Shown in pieces: positions 41,191 through 49,454 of a DNA stretch of 49,455 nucleotides; position 1 is the first letter of the stretch; each line of letters begins with the position of its first letter. A model generated the notes under the pieces. The model was not told the DNA's origin and ran no database searches. It was given only the letters and a program-made list of their open reading frames with translations. The DNA is from Brachybacterium massiliense (GTDB lineage: Bacteria > Actinomycetota > Actinomycetes > Actinomycetales > Dermabacteraceae). The translations under genes and the position numbers were made by a program. The stretch lies in contig NZ_FXXB01000008.1 of the NCBI RefSeq assembly GCF_900184245.1, forward strand, positions 1,290,687 through 1,340,141, read 5' to 3'.

Positions 41191-42906
41191 TCAGTCCGAG
41201 AGCTTCTCGCCCAGCAGGGTGACGATCCGCGAGAAGGAGATCGCGCCCGGGTCCGGGGTGCCCACGGACTTGTCGCCGTGGTTGCGGGCGCGGCCCATGC
41301 TCGCGGAGATGTCGGCGGTGGCGGCCGCGGCCTCGGTGGCGCGCGCCGCTGCGGCGACGATCACCTGGGCACGGGCCTCCTCGGAGTCTGAGCGGGCCAG
41401 CGAGATCGCCTCGCGGAAGGGCACGGCGGCGTCGACCATGGTCTTGTCGCCCACCTGCGCACCGCCCAGGCGCTCGACGGCCTCGACCGCCTGCACCAGC
41501 CCGGTCAGCAGCTGCTCGGCGGTGACCGCCTGGTCATCGCTGAAGGCGCTGCCGAGGCTGGTCAGCGCCGCGCCCCAGAGCGCGCCGGAGGTGCCGCCCG
41601 CCTCGGCGGACCAGGCCGCACCGGCCTGGACCAGGACGGTGCGGGCGCCGCAGCCGCCCTCGACGGTGCGTCGTGCCGCGGCGCTCGCGGCGGTCGCGCC
41701 GAGCACCATGCCCTGGCCGTGGTCGCCGTCGCCCGCGATCGCGTCGAGCCGGCCCAGCTCGGGCTCGAGCTCGATCAGCAGCGCCTCGATGTCGCCGAGC
41801 AGGCCGGCGATGCGCTCGGCGGACTCCTGGGAATCCGAGCTGGCGGCGGGGATCGGGTCCTCGCCGGGGGTGTAGATCTCGCCGCGCTCCTCACCGAGGT
41901 CGCCATGCACGGAGCCGCCGCGGCGGAAGGCCGGGGAGTCGGCGGGAGCGAGCCAGTGCTGCTCGAGCTCCTCGTCCAGCCGCACCACGGTCAGAGACAG
42001 GCCCGCCATGTCGAGGCTGGTCACGTGCTCGCCCACCTCGGGGCGCACGATCGTCAGGCCCGCCTGCTCGAGGAGCTGCGAGGCGTGCTTCCACACCACG
42101 AACATCTCCTCGTACTTCACGGTGCCCAGGCCGTTCAGCACCACGGCGACGCGGTCGGAGGTGAGCTCGGGGGTCTCCTTCAGCACGCCGTCGACCAGGA
42201 TCTTCGCGAGCTCCTTCGCCGAGGGCATCGGCTGCTCGTCGATGCCGGGCTCGCCGTGGATGCCCAGGCCGATGGCCATCTTCCCCTCGGGGACGTGGAA
42301 GAGGGCGTCGTCGGCGCCGGGCAGGGTGCAGCCGTCGAAGGCGACGCCGAGGGTGCGGGTGGCGTCGTTGGCCTTCCAGGCGATGCGCTCGGCCTCGTCG
42401 AGGGAGGCGCCGGCCTGGATCGCGGCGCCGGCGATCTTGAACACGGGCAGGTCGCCGGCGATGCCGCGCCGGTCGCGGTGCTCGCCCGTCTGCCCGGAGG
42501 CGACGTCATCGCTGACCGCGATGATGCGCACGTCGATGCCCTCGGCGCGCAGCTTCTCGGCGGCCACGCCGAAGTGGAGCACATCGCCCGCGTAGTGGCC
42601 GAAGCCGAGGATCACGCCGCCGCCGTTCTCGGCGTTGCGGGCCACGGAGTACACCTGGTCGGCCGACGGGGAGGAGAAGACGTTGCCGCAGGGCGCGCCG
42701 TGCGCGAAGCCGGGGCCCACCCAGCCGGCGAAGGCCGGGTAGTGGCCCGAGCCGCCGCCCACCACGAGGGCGGGCTGCCCGGCGGGGGTGGCCTGCTTGC
42801 GCACCACTCCGCCGTGCACGCGCAGCAGCTCCTCGGGATGGGCCGCCACCAGTCCCTCCACGGCATCGGCGGGGAAGGTCTTCGGGTCGTCGAACAGGTA
42901 GGTCAC
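41191..42906 (-). CDS. DhaK-DhaL fusion kinase, probable erythrulose kinase
   Basis: A 571-residue ATP-dependent ketose kinase with both dihydroxyacetone-kinase domains. The DhaK domain (1-330) has VVGGGSGHYPAFAGWVGPGF near residues 48-67 and GLGIHGEPGIDE with the His that forms a covalent hemiaminal with the substrate. After a linker (about 340-360), the DhaL domain (365-571) carries the Mg-ATP aspartates in LDAIAGDGDHGQGM and DKTMVDAAVPF. The start is GTG 42906 with only a weak purine site. In mycobacteria such fusion kinases (DerK/LerK) phosphorylate D- or L-erythrulose, and the neighbours here fit that. Dihydroxyacetone itself is the alternative substrate. Confidence 0.9.
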   Translation of the reverse strand: MTYLFDDPKTFPADAVEGLVAAHPEELLRVHGGVVRKQATPAGQPALVVGGGSGHYPAFAGWVGPGFAHGAPCGNVFSSPSADQVYSVARNAENGGGVILGFGHYAGDVLHFGVAAEKLRAEGIDVRIIAVSDDVASGQTGEHRDRRGIAGDLPVFKIAGAAIQAGASLDEAERIAWKANDATRTLGVAFDGCTLPGADDALFHVPEGKMAIGLGIHGEPGIDEQPMPSAKELAKILVDGVLKETPELTSDRVAVVLNGLGTVKYEEMFVVWKHASQLLEQAGLTIVRPEVGEHVTSLDMAGLSLTVVRLDEELEQHWLAPADSPAFRRGGSVHGDLGEERGEIYTPGEDPIPAASSDSQESAERIAGLLGDIEALLIELEPELGRLDAIAGDGDHGQGMVLGATAASAAARRTVEGGCGARTVLVQAGAAWSAEAGGTSGALWGAALTSLGSAFSDDQAVTAEQLLTGLVQAVEAVERLGGAQVGDKTMVDAAVPFREAISLARSDSEEARAQVIVAAAARATEAAAATADISASMGRARNHGDKSVGTPDPGAISFSRIVTLLGEKLSD

Positions 42907-42940
42907 GGCTCTCTCTTCTCAGGCGTCGGGACGAGGACGG

Positions 42941-43726
42941 TCAGGCGGCGGTGTATCCGCCGTCGATGGACAGGATCGAGCCGGTCACGAAGCTGCTGGC
43001 GTCGGCGGCGAGGTACACCGCGGCGCCGGCGAGCTCCTCGGGCTCGCCCGGTCGGCCCATCGGGGTCATCAGGTTCCACTGGTCGATCTGGGCGCCTCCG
43101 GCCTCGTAGAACCCGCGGGTCAGCTCGGTGCGCATGTAGCCGGGGGCGATGGCGTTCACGCGCACCCCGCGGTCCGCCCACTCGAGCGCGGCGCTGCGGG
43201 TGAGGTTGTGGACTGCGGCCTTGGACGCATTGTAGGAGGCCTGGGTCTGCGGGACGTTGGCGATGATCCCGCTCATCGAGCCGGTGTTGATGATGCTGCC
43301 GCGGCCGCGCTCGAGCATCCGGCGGCCCACGGCGGAAAGCACGTGGTAGACGCCGTCGAGGTTGAGGGTCATCACCGCGCGCCACTTCTCGGCGTCGCCG
43401 TCCTCGAGGGGGTGGTGAATGGTCCGACCAGCGTTGTTCAGCAGGATCTCGATGCCGCCGAACTCCTCGTCGATCTCGGCCACGACCTTCTCGACCTGCT
43501 GCTGGTCGGTGACGTCGAGGTGGCGGTAAGCGACGGTGACACCGGTGTCGGCGGCGAGCTGCTCGGCGGCCTGCCGGCCGGTCTCGTCGTCGATGTCGGC
43601 GAGGACGATCGGGGCGCCGTGCTCGGCGAGGCCGCGGGCCATCGCGAGGCCGAGGCCCTTGGCGCCGCCGGTGACCAGGGCGGTGCGACCGGTGAGGTCG
43701 AACAGGGGCGAGATGCTCTGTGCCAT
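42941..43726 (-). CDS. Short-chain dehydrogenase, possible D-threitol dehydrogenase
   Basis: A 261-residue classical SDR. The NAD motif is TGGAKGLG near residues 20-27, NNAG near 92, catalytic Ser in NTGSMSGIIA, Tyr and Lys in YNASKAA, and the C-terminal FVTGSILSIDGGYTA. AAGGAG lies six bases before ATG 43726. In the known mycobacterial D-threitol pathway, DthD of this superfamily oxidises D-threitol to D-erythrulose, which the adjacent kinase and isomerase would then handle. SDR sequences are poorly specific, so another polyol such as ribitol or erythritol remains possible. Sits between a polyol permease and the kinase, 34 bases from the latter. Confidence 0.88.
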   Translation of the reverse strand: MAQSISPLFDLTGRTALVTGGAKGLGLAMARGLAEHGAPIVLADIDDETGRQAAEQLAADTGVTVAYRHLDVTDQQQVEKVVAEIDEEFGGIEILLNNAGRTIHHPLEDGDAEKWRAVMTLNLDGVYHVLSAVGRRMLERGRGSIINTGSMSGIIANVPQTQASYNASKAAVHNLTRSAALEWADRGVRVNAIAPGYMRTELTRGFYEAGGAQIDQWNLMTPMGRPGEPEELAGAAVYLAADASSFVTGSILSIDGGYTAA

Positions 43727-43760
43727 GACTGGCTCCTTCGGTGAGGGGGACGAGAAGAGG

Positions 43761-43790
43761 CCCGGGGCCGACGGAAGCGTCGGCCCCGGG
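43761..43790 (-). terminator. Hairpin between polyol permease and dehydrogenase genes
   Basis: A perfect 13-bp stem: CCCGGGGCCGACG (43761-43773) and its complement (43778-43790) around a 4-base loop. It begins 9 bases after the permease stop in leftward reading. A likely attenuator or RNA-stability element. Confidence 0.6.
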
Positions 43791-43798
43791 GGAATCGC

Positions 43799-45151
43799 TC
43801 AGGACTCGACGACGATGTCCTTCTTGCCGAGTCGGGGCTGCTCGACCTTCAGGGCGAAGGTCATGAGGAACGCGAGGGCGTACAGGATCACGAAGGCCCA
43901 GACCACACCCACGTTCCCACCCCAGGGGCGCACGGCGGCGACGACGGCGGAGCCCAGGAACGTCGCACCGCCGGCGGCGGTGGTGTACATGGCCATCGCG
44001 GCGCCCTTGTGCGCCGGGGCGAGCGCGGGCATGATCGCGCCGAGCGGCACGAAGCCCGCCAGCAGGATGCCGAAGACCGTTCCGGCGATCACGGAGACCA
44101 CGAAGCCCCAGTCGGAGCCGGCGGGGACCCAGTGCGGCACGTACCACCACAGCAGCAGACCGATCGCGGAGCCGACGATGCCGAACCAGCGCACGGTGGT
44201 GGTCCAGCCGATGCGGTCGCCGAGGGCGCCGAAGGCGGCGTTGAACAGGATGTTGCCGGCGAAGATGACCGAGGTCATCAGCAGCCAGCGGGACTGGCCC
44301 CAGCCGAGGGTCTCGGCGATCACGGTGGGCAGGATGATGAACATGCCGAACTGCGGGGCGGTGTTGATCAGACGGGTCAGGAAGCCCATCATGACCTTCT
44401 TGTTCTTCAGCGAGAGCACCACGCCGGAGAGGATCACGTCGCGGCTGCTCTCCCCCTCGGGGGCGAGGCGGCGATCGCCGTGCTCCTCGCGCACGCCGAG
44501 GTAAGCGATCAGGAAGCCCGCCACCACGATCGCGGTCGAGGCGACCATGGCCCAGCGCTCGCCGAAGAGACCGCCGCCGAAGGCGGGGATCAGGCCGATC
44601 GCGACCAGCGAGCCGACGGTGGGCATGCCGCCGGTGAACATGACGTAGAACCAGCCCACGGCCGCACCGGCGCGCTCCTTCGGCGCCACGGCGTTGACCC
44701 ACACCAGGAACGCGAAGGCGAACAGCGGGAAGCCGAAGCCCCGGAACATGTAGGTCGCGAAGATCAGCGCGACGGACTCGGTGGCCAGCGCGCCGACGAA
44801 GGCCGCCTGGAAGACCACCCACACGGCGACGCCCAGCAGCATCACCTTGCGCGGGCCCCAGAGGTCGGACAGCGCGCCCGCCAGGTAGGAGCCGATCAGC
44901 GTGGCCAGGGAGTAGAAGGTGATGACGGTGGCGGCGAGGTTGATCATCTCGTCGCCGCCGCCGAACACCTCGGCCATGTGCGGGGAGACGAAGTTGGTCT
45001 CCACGCCGTTGCCGGTCATGAAGACGAGCACGCCGAGGAAGCCCCAGCGCAGCACGTGGGGGATCCCGAGGCGGTCCAGGAGGGTCTCCTGGGAGGAACC
45101 GGGCGCGGGGACTGTGGCGCTGTCGGCGGTGGTGGAGGATGCGGAACTCAT
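43799..45151 (-). CDS. Polyol permease, MFS RbtT/DalT-like
   Basis: A 450-residue MFS carrier with twelve predicted spans and a Ser/Thr-rich N-tail. The sequence LRWGFLGVLVFMTGNGVETNF near TM1 (cited in part: FMTGNGVETNFVSPHM), AGALSDLWGPRKVMLLG, YMFRGFGFPLFAFAFLVWVN and GWFYVMFTGGMPTVGS resemble the ribitol/arabitol permease group (RbtT, DalT, CsbX). AGGAG lies seven bases before ATG 45151. Encoded between EltD and the SDR, it should bring in the C4 polyol by proton symport. Hairpins lie on both sides, so its expression may differ from that of its neighbours. Confidence 0.9.
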   Translation of the reverse strand: MSSASSTTADSATVPAPGSSQETLLDRLGIPHVLRWGFLGVLVFMTGNGVETNFVSPHMAEVFGGGDEMINLAATVITFYSLATLIGSYLAGALSDLWGPRKVMLLGVAVWVVFQAAFVGALATESVALIFATYMFRGFGFPLFAFAFLVWVNAVAPKERAGAAVGWFYVMFTGGMPTVGSLVAIGLIPAFGGGLFGERWAMVASTAIVVAGFLIAYLGVREEHGDRRLAPEGESSRDVILSGVVLSLKNKKVMMGFLTRLINTAPQFGMFIILPTVIAETLGWGQSRWLLMTSVIFAGNILFNAAFGALGDRIGWTTTVRWFGIVGSAIGLLLWWYVPHWVPAGSDWGFVVSVIAGTVFGILLAGFVPLGAIMPALAPAHKGAAMAMYTTAAGGATFLGSAVVAAVRPWGGNVGVVWAFVILYALAFLMTFALKVEQPRLGKKDIVVES

Positions 45152-45185
45152 GCGGGCACTCCTGTGTGCGGGAGGGTGGACGGCA

Positions 45186-45224
45186 CGAGACGGCCGACGG
45201 CGCGGGGCGGCGTCGGCCGTCTCG
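45186..45224 (-). terminator. Hairpin between eltD and polyol permease genes
   Basis: A perfect 14-bp stem: CGAGACGGCCGACG (45186-45199) and its complement (45211-45224) with an 11-base loop, 8 bases after the eltD stop. Like the stem at 43761-43790, it sits just downstream of an upstream cistron in the same operon and shares the core ACGGCCGACG-like bases with it only in part. Confidence 0.55.
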
Positions 45225-45231
45225 AGGGGGA

Positions 45232-46320
45232 TCAGAGTCCGGGGACGATGGAGACCTTGACGGAGGCTCCGGCGGAGTCGGCCACGGAGTCCAGAGCCTT
45301 CTGGAAGTCCGCGAGGCCGAACTGGTGGGTGCAGATCTCGTCGAGCGGCAGGTCGCCCTTCTCGATGATCTTGATGGCGGCGGGCCAGGTGTGGGGGCCC
45401 AGGTGGGCGCCGCGCACGTCGAGCTCCTTGTCATCGGAGATGATCGACCAGTCCACCGAGACGTTCTCCTTGAACACGGAGTACTCGACGAAGCGGCCGA
45501 GCTTGCGCAGCAGGTTCAGGCCCTGCGGCACAGCGCTGGGGTGGCCGGTGCACTCGATGTAGACGTCGGCGCCGTAACCACCGGTCAGACCGCGGATCTC
45601 CTCGTAGATGTCGACCTTGGAGGGGTTCAGCGTGAGGTCCGCGCCGCACTTCTTGGCCAGCTCGAGCTTGGCGTCGTCGAAGTCGAGGGCGATGACGAGC
45701 TTGGGGTTCTTGTGGGAGGCGCCGATGATCGCGCCGAGGCCGATCGGGCCGGCTCCGGCGATGACGACCACATCGTCGAACTGCAGCTCGGCGCGCTCGA
45801 CGGCGTGCATCGAGCAGGACAGCGGCTCCGCGTAGGCGGCGTGCTGGGGCTTGATGTCCTTGGAGATGCGGTGCGCGCGGGAGAGCTTCGGCACGATCAT
45901 GTACTCGGCCATGCCGCCGTTGTAGTGCTTGAAGCCGAACATGTCGTGGGGGTCGCACATCCAGTACCAGCCGCGCTGGCAGTACATGCACTCGCCGCAG
46001 GGCACGATCTGCTCGACCACGATGCGGTCGCCGATCCCGACGCCGTGGTGGGCCAGTGCCTCCTCCGAGCCCTTGACGACGGTGCCGGTGATCTCGTGGC
46101 CGGGGATGATGCCGGGCTCGACCCAGCGCTCACGGTTCTCGTCGCCCCAGAACTTGGCGGCGCCGGCGTAGGCCTTGAGGTCGCTCGCGCACACGCCGGT
46201 GGCCTCGACCTGGATCAGCAGCTCGTCGGCGGCGGGGGTGGGCACGGGGCGCTCCTCGAGGCGGTAGTCCTCGGGCGCATGCATGACGACGGCCTGCATG
46301 GTCTGCGGGATCTCGGTCAT
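45232..46320 (-). CDS. eltD: Erythritol/L-threitol dehydrogenase, zinc type
   Basis: A 362-residue zinc-dependent alcohol dehydrogenase that closely resembles mycobacterial EltD as I remember it. It oxidises erythritol or L-threitol to L-erythrulose with NAD. Catalytic-zinc residues appear as ATGVCASDLKAYAGAAKFWG near residues 38-57 and PGHEITG. The structural zinc site is PCGECMYCQRGWYWMC with four cysteines. The NAD motif is IAGAGPIGLGAIIGA. LLRKLGRFVEYSVFKE and DWSIISDDKELDVRGAHLG are characteristic of the subgroup. AAGGAG lies upstream of ATG 46320. First gene of the leftward polyol operon, with its own promoter and operator. Confidence 0.88.
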   Translation of the reverse strand: MTEIPQTMQAVVMHAPEDYRLEERPVPTPAADELLIQVEATGVCASDLKAYAGAAKFWGDENRERWVEPGIIPGHEITGTVVKGSEEALAHHGVGIGDRIVVEQIVPCGECMYCQRGWYWMCDPHDMFGFKHYNGGMAEYMIVPKLSRAHRISKDIKPQHAAYAEPLSCSMHAVERAELQFDDVVVIAGAGPIGLGAIIGASHKNPKLVIALDFDDAKLELAKKCGADLTLNPSKVDIYEEIRGLTGGYGADVYIECTGHPSAVPQGLNLLRKLGRFVEYSVFKENVSVDWSIISDDKELDVRGAHLGPHTWPAAIKIIEKGDLPLDEICTHQFGLADFQKALDSVADSAGASVKVSIVPGL

Positions 46321-46443
46321 CTCGACACATCTCCTTCGATACGTTCCGGGACTGCCCCGGCCGGGTGGATCGGCGCGGCGGCGGCACCTGATCGCCCTCG
46401 CGATCGCTCGGCGCCCTGCACGGGCCGTCCTCTCACGGGAGTG

Positions 46444-46485
46444 ACTCTAGGCATGTCGCCGAACATTCGTCAAGCACAAATGTTC
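46444..46485 (-). promoter_or_regulatory. eltD: eltD operon promoter with SorC-type operator
   Basis: On the minus strand, TTGACG (46468-46473) and TAGAGT (46444-46449) are 18 bases apart, a good promoter about 125 bases before eltD. An inverted repeat GAACATT (46461-46467) and AATGTTC (46479-46485) brackets the -35. It resembles the palindrome at 47738-47751 before the regulator gene. The remaining bases of the 46321-46624 gap hold only the hairpins listed next. Confidence 0.6.
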
Positions 46486-46611
46486 CGACGGGGTGCGCGC
46501 GAGGGGTCGGCGTGCCGCGGTGCGGCATCGACGCAGGTGGGATCGCGGGAGTTCCGCGCTCGGTGAGGTCGGTCTCAGCGGCCGCCCCATGAGACGGCGC
46601 CGCAACGCCGA

Positions 46612-46631
46612 CCGCTGAGTTCGCTCAGCGG
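46612..46631 (-). terminator. Hairpin at the end of the SorC-type regulator gene
   Basis: CCGCTGAG (46612-46619) and CTCAGCGG (46624-46631) form a perfect 8-bp stem with a 4-base loop that includes the regulator's stop codon. A third copy, CTCAGCGG at 46574-46581, could pair with 46612-46619 instead, giving two exclusive structures. Probably ends or attenuates the regulator message before the eltD promoter. Confidence 0.5.
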
Positions 46632-47632
46632 GAGGGGGTCGCGGGGCTCGCCTCGGCGCCGGTATCAGCCCCCGACCCAGCGGCGGCGCCAGCGCCCTCG
46701 GCGCCGGCGAGCACGGCCTGGGCCGTGGGCACATCCGTGATCAGCGAGGTGAACAGCCCCGCCTTGGCACCGGCGCGGATGGAGCGCGCCTTCTCGCGCC
46801 CCGCCGCGACGGCGATCGAGGTGGGGATCGCCCGCAGCATCTCGAGCGGCAGGCGCACCAGGAACTCGGAGCCGGGGAAGGTACGCATCGCGCCCTCGTC
46901 GTCGAAGAAGTGCAGGCAGATGTCCCCGGCGGCGCCCTCGAGGGCGGGGGCCTCACGGGGCACCACGGAGGTCAGGCTGGTGCGGCCGTCGTAGGGACCG
47001 CCGATGCCCACCACCGCCGCGCGCGCCCCGTCCCACAGATCCACCACCGAGCGGAACCCGGGATCCGCCTGCAGGGACGCCCACAGGGAGGGGCTGGTCT
47101 GCGCGGGAGCGAAGAGGAAGCGAGGCTCGGCGCCCGTGCGATCGGCGAACTGGCGCACGATCTCGTTGGTCTGGAAGGACGGCTCCGGCTCCTGCTGGCC
47201 GCCGCCGGTGGGGACGATCAGGGCGCCGGGCAGGCGCGGCATCCCGCCCATCGAGGCGACGGAGTGGACCGTCTTGCCCGAGGCCAGCAGCACGGCCTCG
47301 CCCGCTCGGATCTCGAGCCCCTGCAGCTCCTCGGCGAGCAGTCCGCCGAGACCGCGGTACTCGCGCTGCACCTGGTCACCGGGAGCGATGCGCACCGACT
47401 CGATGCCCAGCAGGTCCTGCAGCTGCGCGGTGAGCACATCGAGGTCGACGGTGGGCACATCGAGCACCTCGAAGCGCACCATGCCGATGCGCCGCGCCTC
47501 GGCGAGGAGCTTGCTCACGGAGGGGCGGGAGACGCCCAGCTGCTCGGCGATCTGCGCCTGGCGCTGCCCATCGGTGTAGTAGGCGGAGGCGGCGCGGTGC
47601 AGCAGATGCATGTCCATCGACGTCTCGAGCAC
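46625..47632 (-). CDS. SorC-family sugar-binding transcriptional regulator
   Basis: A 335-residue regulator of the SorC/DeoR-like group, to which the erythritol regulator EryD also belongs. The helix-turn-helix is at residues 18-45 (TDGQRQAQIAEQLGVSRPSV, then SKLLAEARRIGMV). The effector domain starts near 60 and shows LLGIESVRIAPGD, LLASGKTVHSVASMGG, VPTGGGQQEPEP and GIGGPYDGRT, like the sugar-phosphate-binding fold of the family. The Ala/Gly-rich C-tail of about 35 residues is unusual. The start is GTG 47632, with GGGGAG six bases upstream. It lies between the divergent FGGY kinase and the eltD operon and probably controls both; a polyol or erythrulose phosphate is the expected effector. 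Confidence 0.9.
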   Translation of the reverse strand: MLETSMDMHLLHRAASAYYTDGQRQAQIAEQLGVSRPSVSKLLAEARRIGMVRFEVLDVPTVDLDVLTAQLQDLLGIESVRIAPGDQVQREYRGLGGLLAEELQGLEIRAGEAVLLASGKTVHSVASMGGMPRLPGALIVPTGGGQQEPEPSFQTNEIVRQFADRTGAEPRFLFAPAQTSPSLWASLQADPGFRSVVDLWDGARAAVVGIGGPYDGRTSLTSVVPREAPALEGAAGDICLHFFDDEGAMRTFPGSEFLVRLPLEMLRAIPTSIAVAAGREKARSIRAGAKAGLFTSLITDVPTAQAVLAGAEGAGAAAGSGADTGAEASPATPSR

Positions 47633-47737
47633 GGCGTTCTCCCCTCCTCTCGGCCCCCGCCACGATCATGGCGCGGAGGCGGGGCGATCTCGCACCGCAG
47701 CCGCCCGGAGGCTGCGCAGTGCCGACGTCGCCACGCA

Positions 47738-47772
47738 GGAACAATTGTTCCGCACACTTGTCGATTCTGCAA
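47738..47772 (-). promoter_or_regulatory. Regulator promoter overlapped by a perfect 14-bp palindrome
   Basis: GGAACAATTGTTCC (47738-47751) is a perfect palindrome. On the minus strand TTGCAG (47767-47772) and AACAAT (47744-47749), 17 bases apart, form a promoter for the regulator gene, so the palindrome covers its -10: an autorepression site. It also lies about 150 bases before the divergent kinase start. No gene lies in the rest of the 47633-47901 gap. Confidence 0.6.
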
Positions 47773-47901
47773 CCTGAACGGCCAGGTCGCGCGAAGCGCG
47801 AGCACCCGGCGGGCACCGATGGCAGGATGTATCGGTGCTGTCCCGGCGCCCCTGCAGGCGCCGACGGGCGAGGCGCATCGGAGACGGAGAAGAGGCGAGG
47901 C

Positions 47902-49419
47902 ATGACGGCTCGGACGAGCGCGGTCCTGGGGGTCGACGTCGGCACCTCCAGCACGAAGGGCGTGCTGGTGGCGCTGGACGGGACGATCCTGCGCAGCGCC
48001 GTGCGCGAGCACGCCGTGCAGCGCCCCGCCCCCGGCCAGGTCGAGATGGACGCCGAGGTGTGGTGGGACGAGTTCGTCTCGATCGCGCGCGAGCTCACCG
48101 CCGCGGGGGACGCCGAGGTCACCGCGATCGGGGTCTCCGGGATGGGTCCCTGCGTGGTGCTCACCGACGAGCACGGCACCCCCGTGCGCCCGGCGATCCT
48201 CTACGGCGTGGACACCCGCGCCGAGGAGCAGATCCGTCGGCTCACCCATGTGCTGGGCCAGGAGGAGATCGTCGCGCACTGCGGAGCGGTGCTGACCTCG
48301 CAGTCCGCGGGCCCGAAGATCGCCTGGGTGGCCGAGCACGAGCCGGAGGTGTACGCCCGGGCCCGCCGCCTGTTCATGCCGGCGTCCTATCTCGCCCACC
48401 GCCTCACCGGCGAATACGTGATGGACCACGTCAGCGCGAGCCAGACCGCGCCCCTGTACTGCCTGCGCGAGCAGCGCTGGCACTCCCCCACCGCCACGCA
48501 CGACGGACCGGGCCTGGAATGGTCCCAGCAGATCGCCCCGGGCCTCGAGCTGCCGCAGCTGCGCTGGGCCGGCGAGGCCGCAGGCGGCGTCGAGCCCGAG
48601 GTCACCGCGCAGGTGCCGGGCCTGCGCACGGGGATCCCCGTGATCAGCGGGACCATCGACGCCTGGGCCGAGGCGGTCAGCGCCGACGCCACCCGGCCGG
48701 GCGACCTGATGCTCATGTACGGCACCACCACCTTCCTGGTGGCCACCACAGAGGAGCCGATCGTCAGCCGCACCATGTGGCCCACCTCCGGCATCGTCCC
48801 CGGCTCCTTCACGCTCGCCGGCGGCATGGCCGCCTCCGGCGCGATCACCGGCTGGCTGCGGGACCTGACCGGCGAGGTCGACTTCACCGCCCTGCTGGAG
48901 GAGGCGACGCAGAGCCCTCCGGGCGCGAACGGCCTGGTGATGCTCCCCTACTTCTCCGGCGAGCGCTCCCCCATCGCCGACGCCTCGGCGCGCGGCGTGA
49001 TCGCGGGGCTGACCCTGTCCCACACCCGCGGCGACCTCTACCGCGCCGCCCTCGAGGCGGCGGCCTACGGCGTGCGCCACCACTTGGAGACGCTCGAGGC
49101 CGCGGGCCTGCCGCTCTCGACCGTGATGGCCGTGGGCGGCGGAGCGCAGCACGACCTGTGGCCGCAGATCGTCTCCGACGTCACAGGCCTGACCCAGCAG
49201 ATCCCGGTGCGCACCGTCGGCGCCTCCTACGGCGGGGCGATGCTCGCCGCGCGCCTCGCCCACGGCACCGACACCTCGTCCTGGAACCGCGCCGATCACC
49301 GTTGCGAGCCCGATCCGGCGCATCGCGAGCGCTACGACGAGCTCTACGCCCTGTACCGCGAGCTCTACCCGGCCACGAGCGAGATCACCCACGCCCTGGC
49401 GCGGCTGCAGCGCTCGTGA
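47902..49419 (+). CDS. FGGY-family carbohydrate kinase
   Basis: A 505-residue sugar kinase of the FGGY/XylB group. The N-domain has VLGVDVGTSSTKGVLVALDG at residues 8-27, GVSGMGPCVVLTDEHG and DTRAEEQIRRL. The C-domain has GTIDAWAEAVSADATRPGDL, MLMYGTTTFLV, the family signature area LPYFSGERSPIADASARG and VMAVGGGAQHDLWPQIVSDV, then a normal end. ATG 47902 follows AGAGG; the open frame reaches back to 47668 but over a promoter. It is divergent from the SorC regulator and may phosphorylate a polyol such as erythritol or a ketose. The substrate cannot be decided from sequence. Confidence 0.9.
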   Translation: MTARTSAVLGVDVGTSSTKGVLVALDGTILRSAVREHAVQRPAPGQVEMDAEVWWDEFVSIARELTAAGDAEVTAIGVSGMGPCVVLTDEHGTPVRPAILYGVDTRAEEQIRRLTHVLGQEEIVAHCGAVLTSQSAGPKIAWVAEHEPEVYARARRLFMPASYLAHRLTGEYVMDHVSASQTAPLYCLREQRWHSPTATHDGPGLEWSQQIAPGLELPQLRWAGEAAGGVEPEVTAQVPGLRTGIPVISGTIDAWAEAVSADATRPGDLMLMYGTTTFLVATTEEPIVSRTMWPTSGIVPGSFTLAGGMAASGAITGWLRDLTGEVDFTALLEEATQSPPGANGLVMLPYFSGERSPIADASARGVIAGLTLSHTRGDLYRAALEAAAYGVRHHLETLEAAGLPLSTVMAVGGGAQHDLWPQIVSDVTGLTQQIPVRTVGASYGGAMLAARLAHGTDTSSWNRADHRCEPDPAHRERYDELYALYRELYPATSEITHALARLQRS

Positions 49420-49438
49420 GGCTCCCCTGACGCACGGC

Positions 49439-49454
49439 GGGGGGGGGGCGGGGG
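49439..49454. other. Poly-G run at the window end
   Basis: Ten consecutive G (49439-49448), a C, then five G close the window, 20 bases after the kinase stop. It could be a natural G-rich spacer, but poly-G is a known artefact of two-colour Illumina chemistry at read and contig ends. Confidence 0.6.

Noticed and set aside
46337..46349. A fourth copy of the rhamnose operator before eltD
   Set aside because: Only 9 of 13 bases match and the locus has its own SorC-type sites.
47668..47901. N-terminal extension of the FGGY kinase
   Set aside because: The 78 added residues cross the palindrome and promoter and are not kinase-like; ATG 47902 has a ribosome site and starts just before the phosphate-binding motif.
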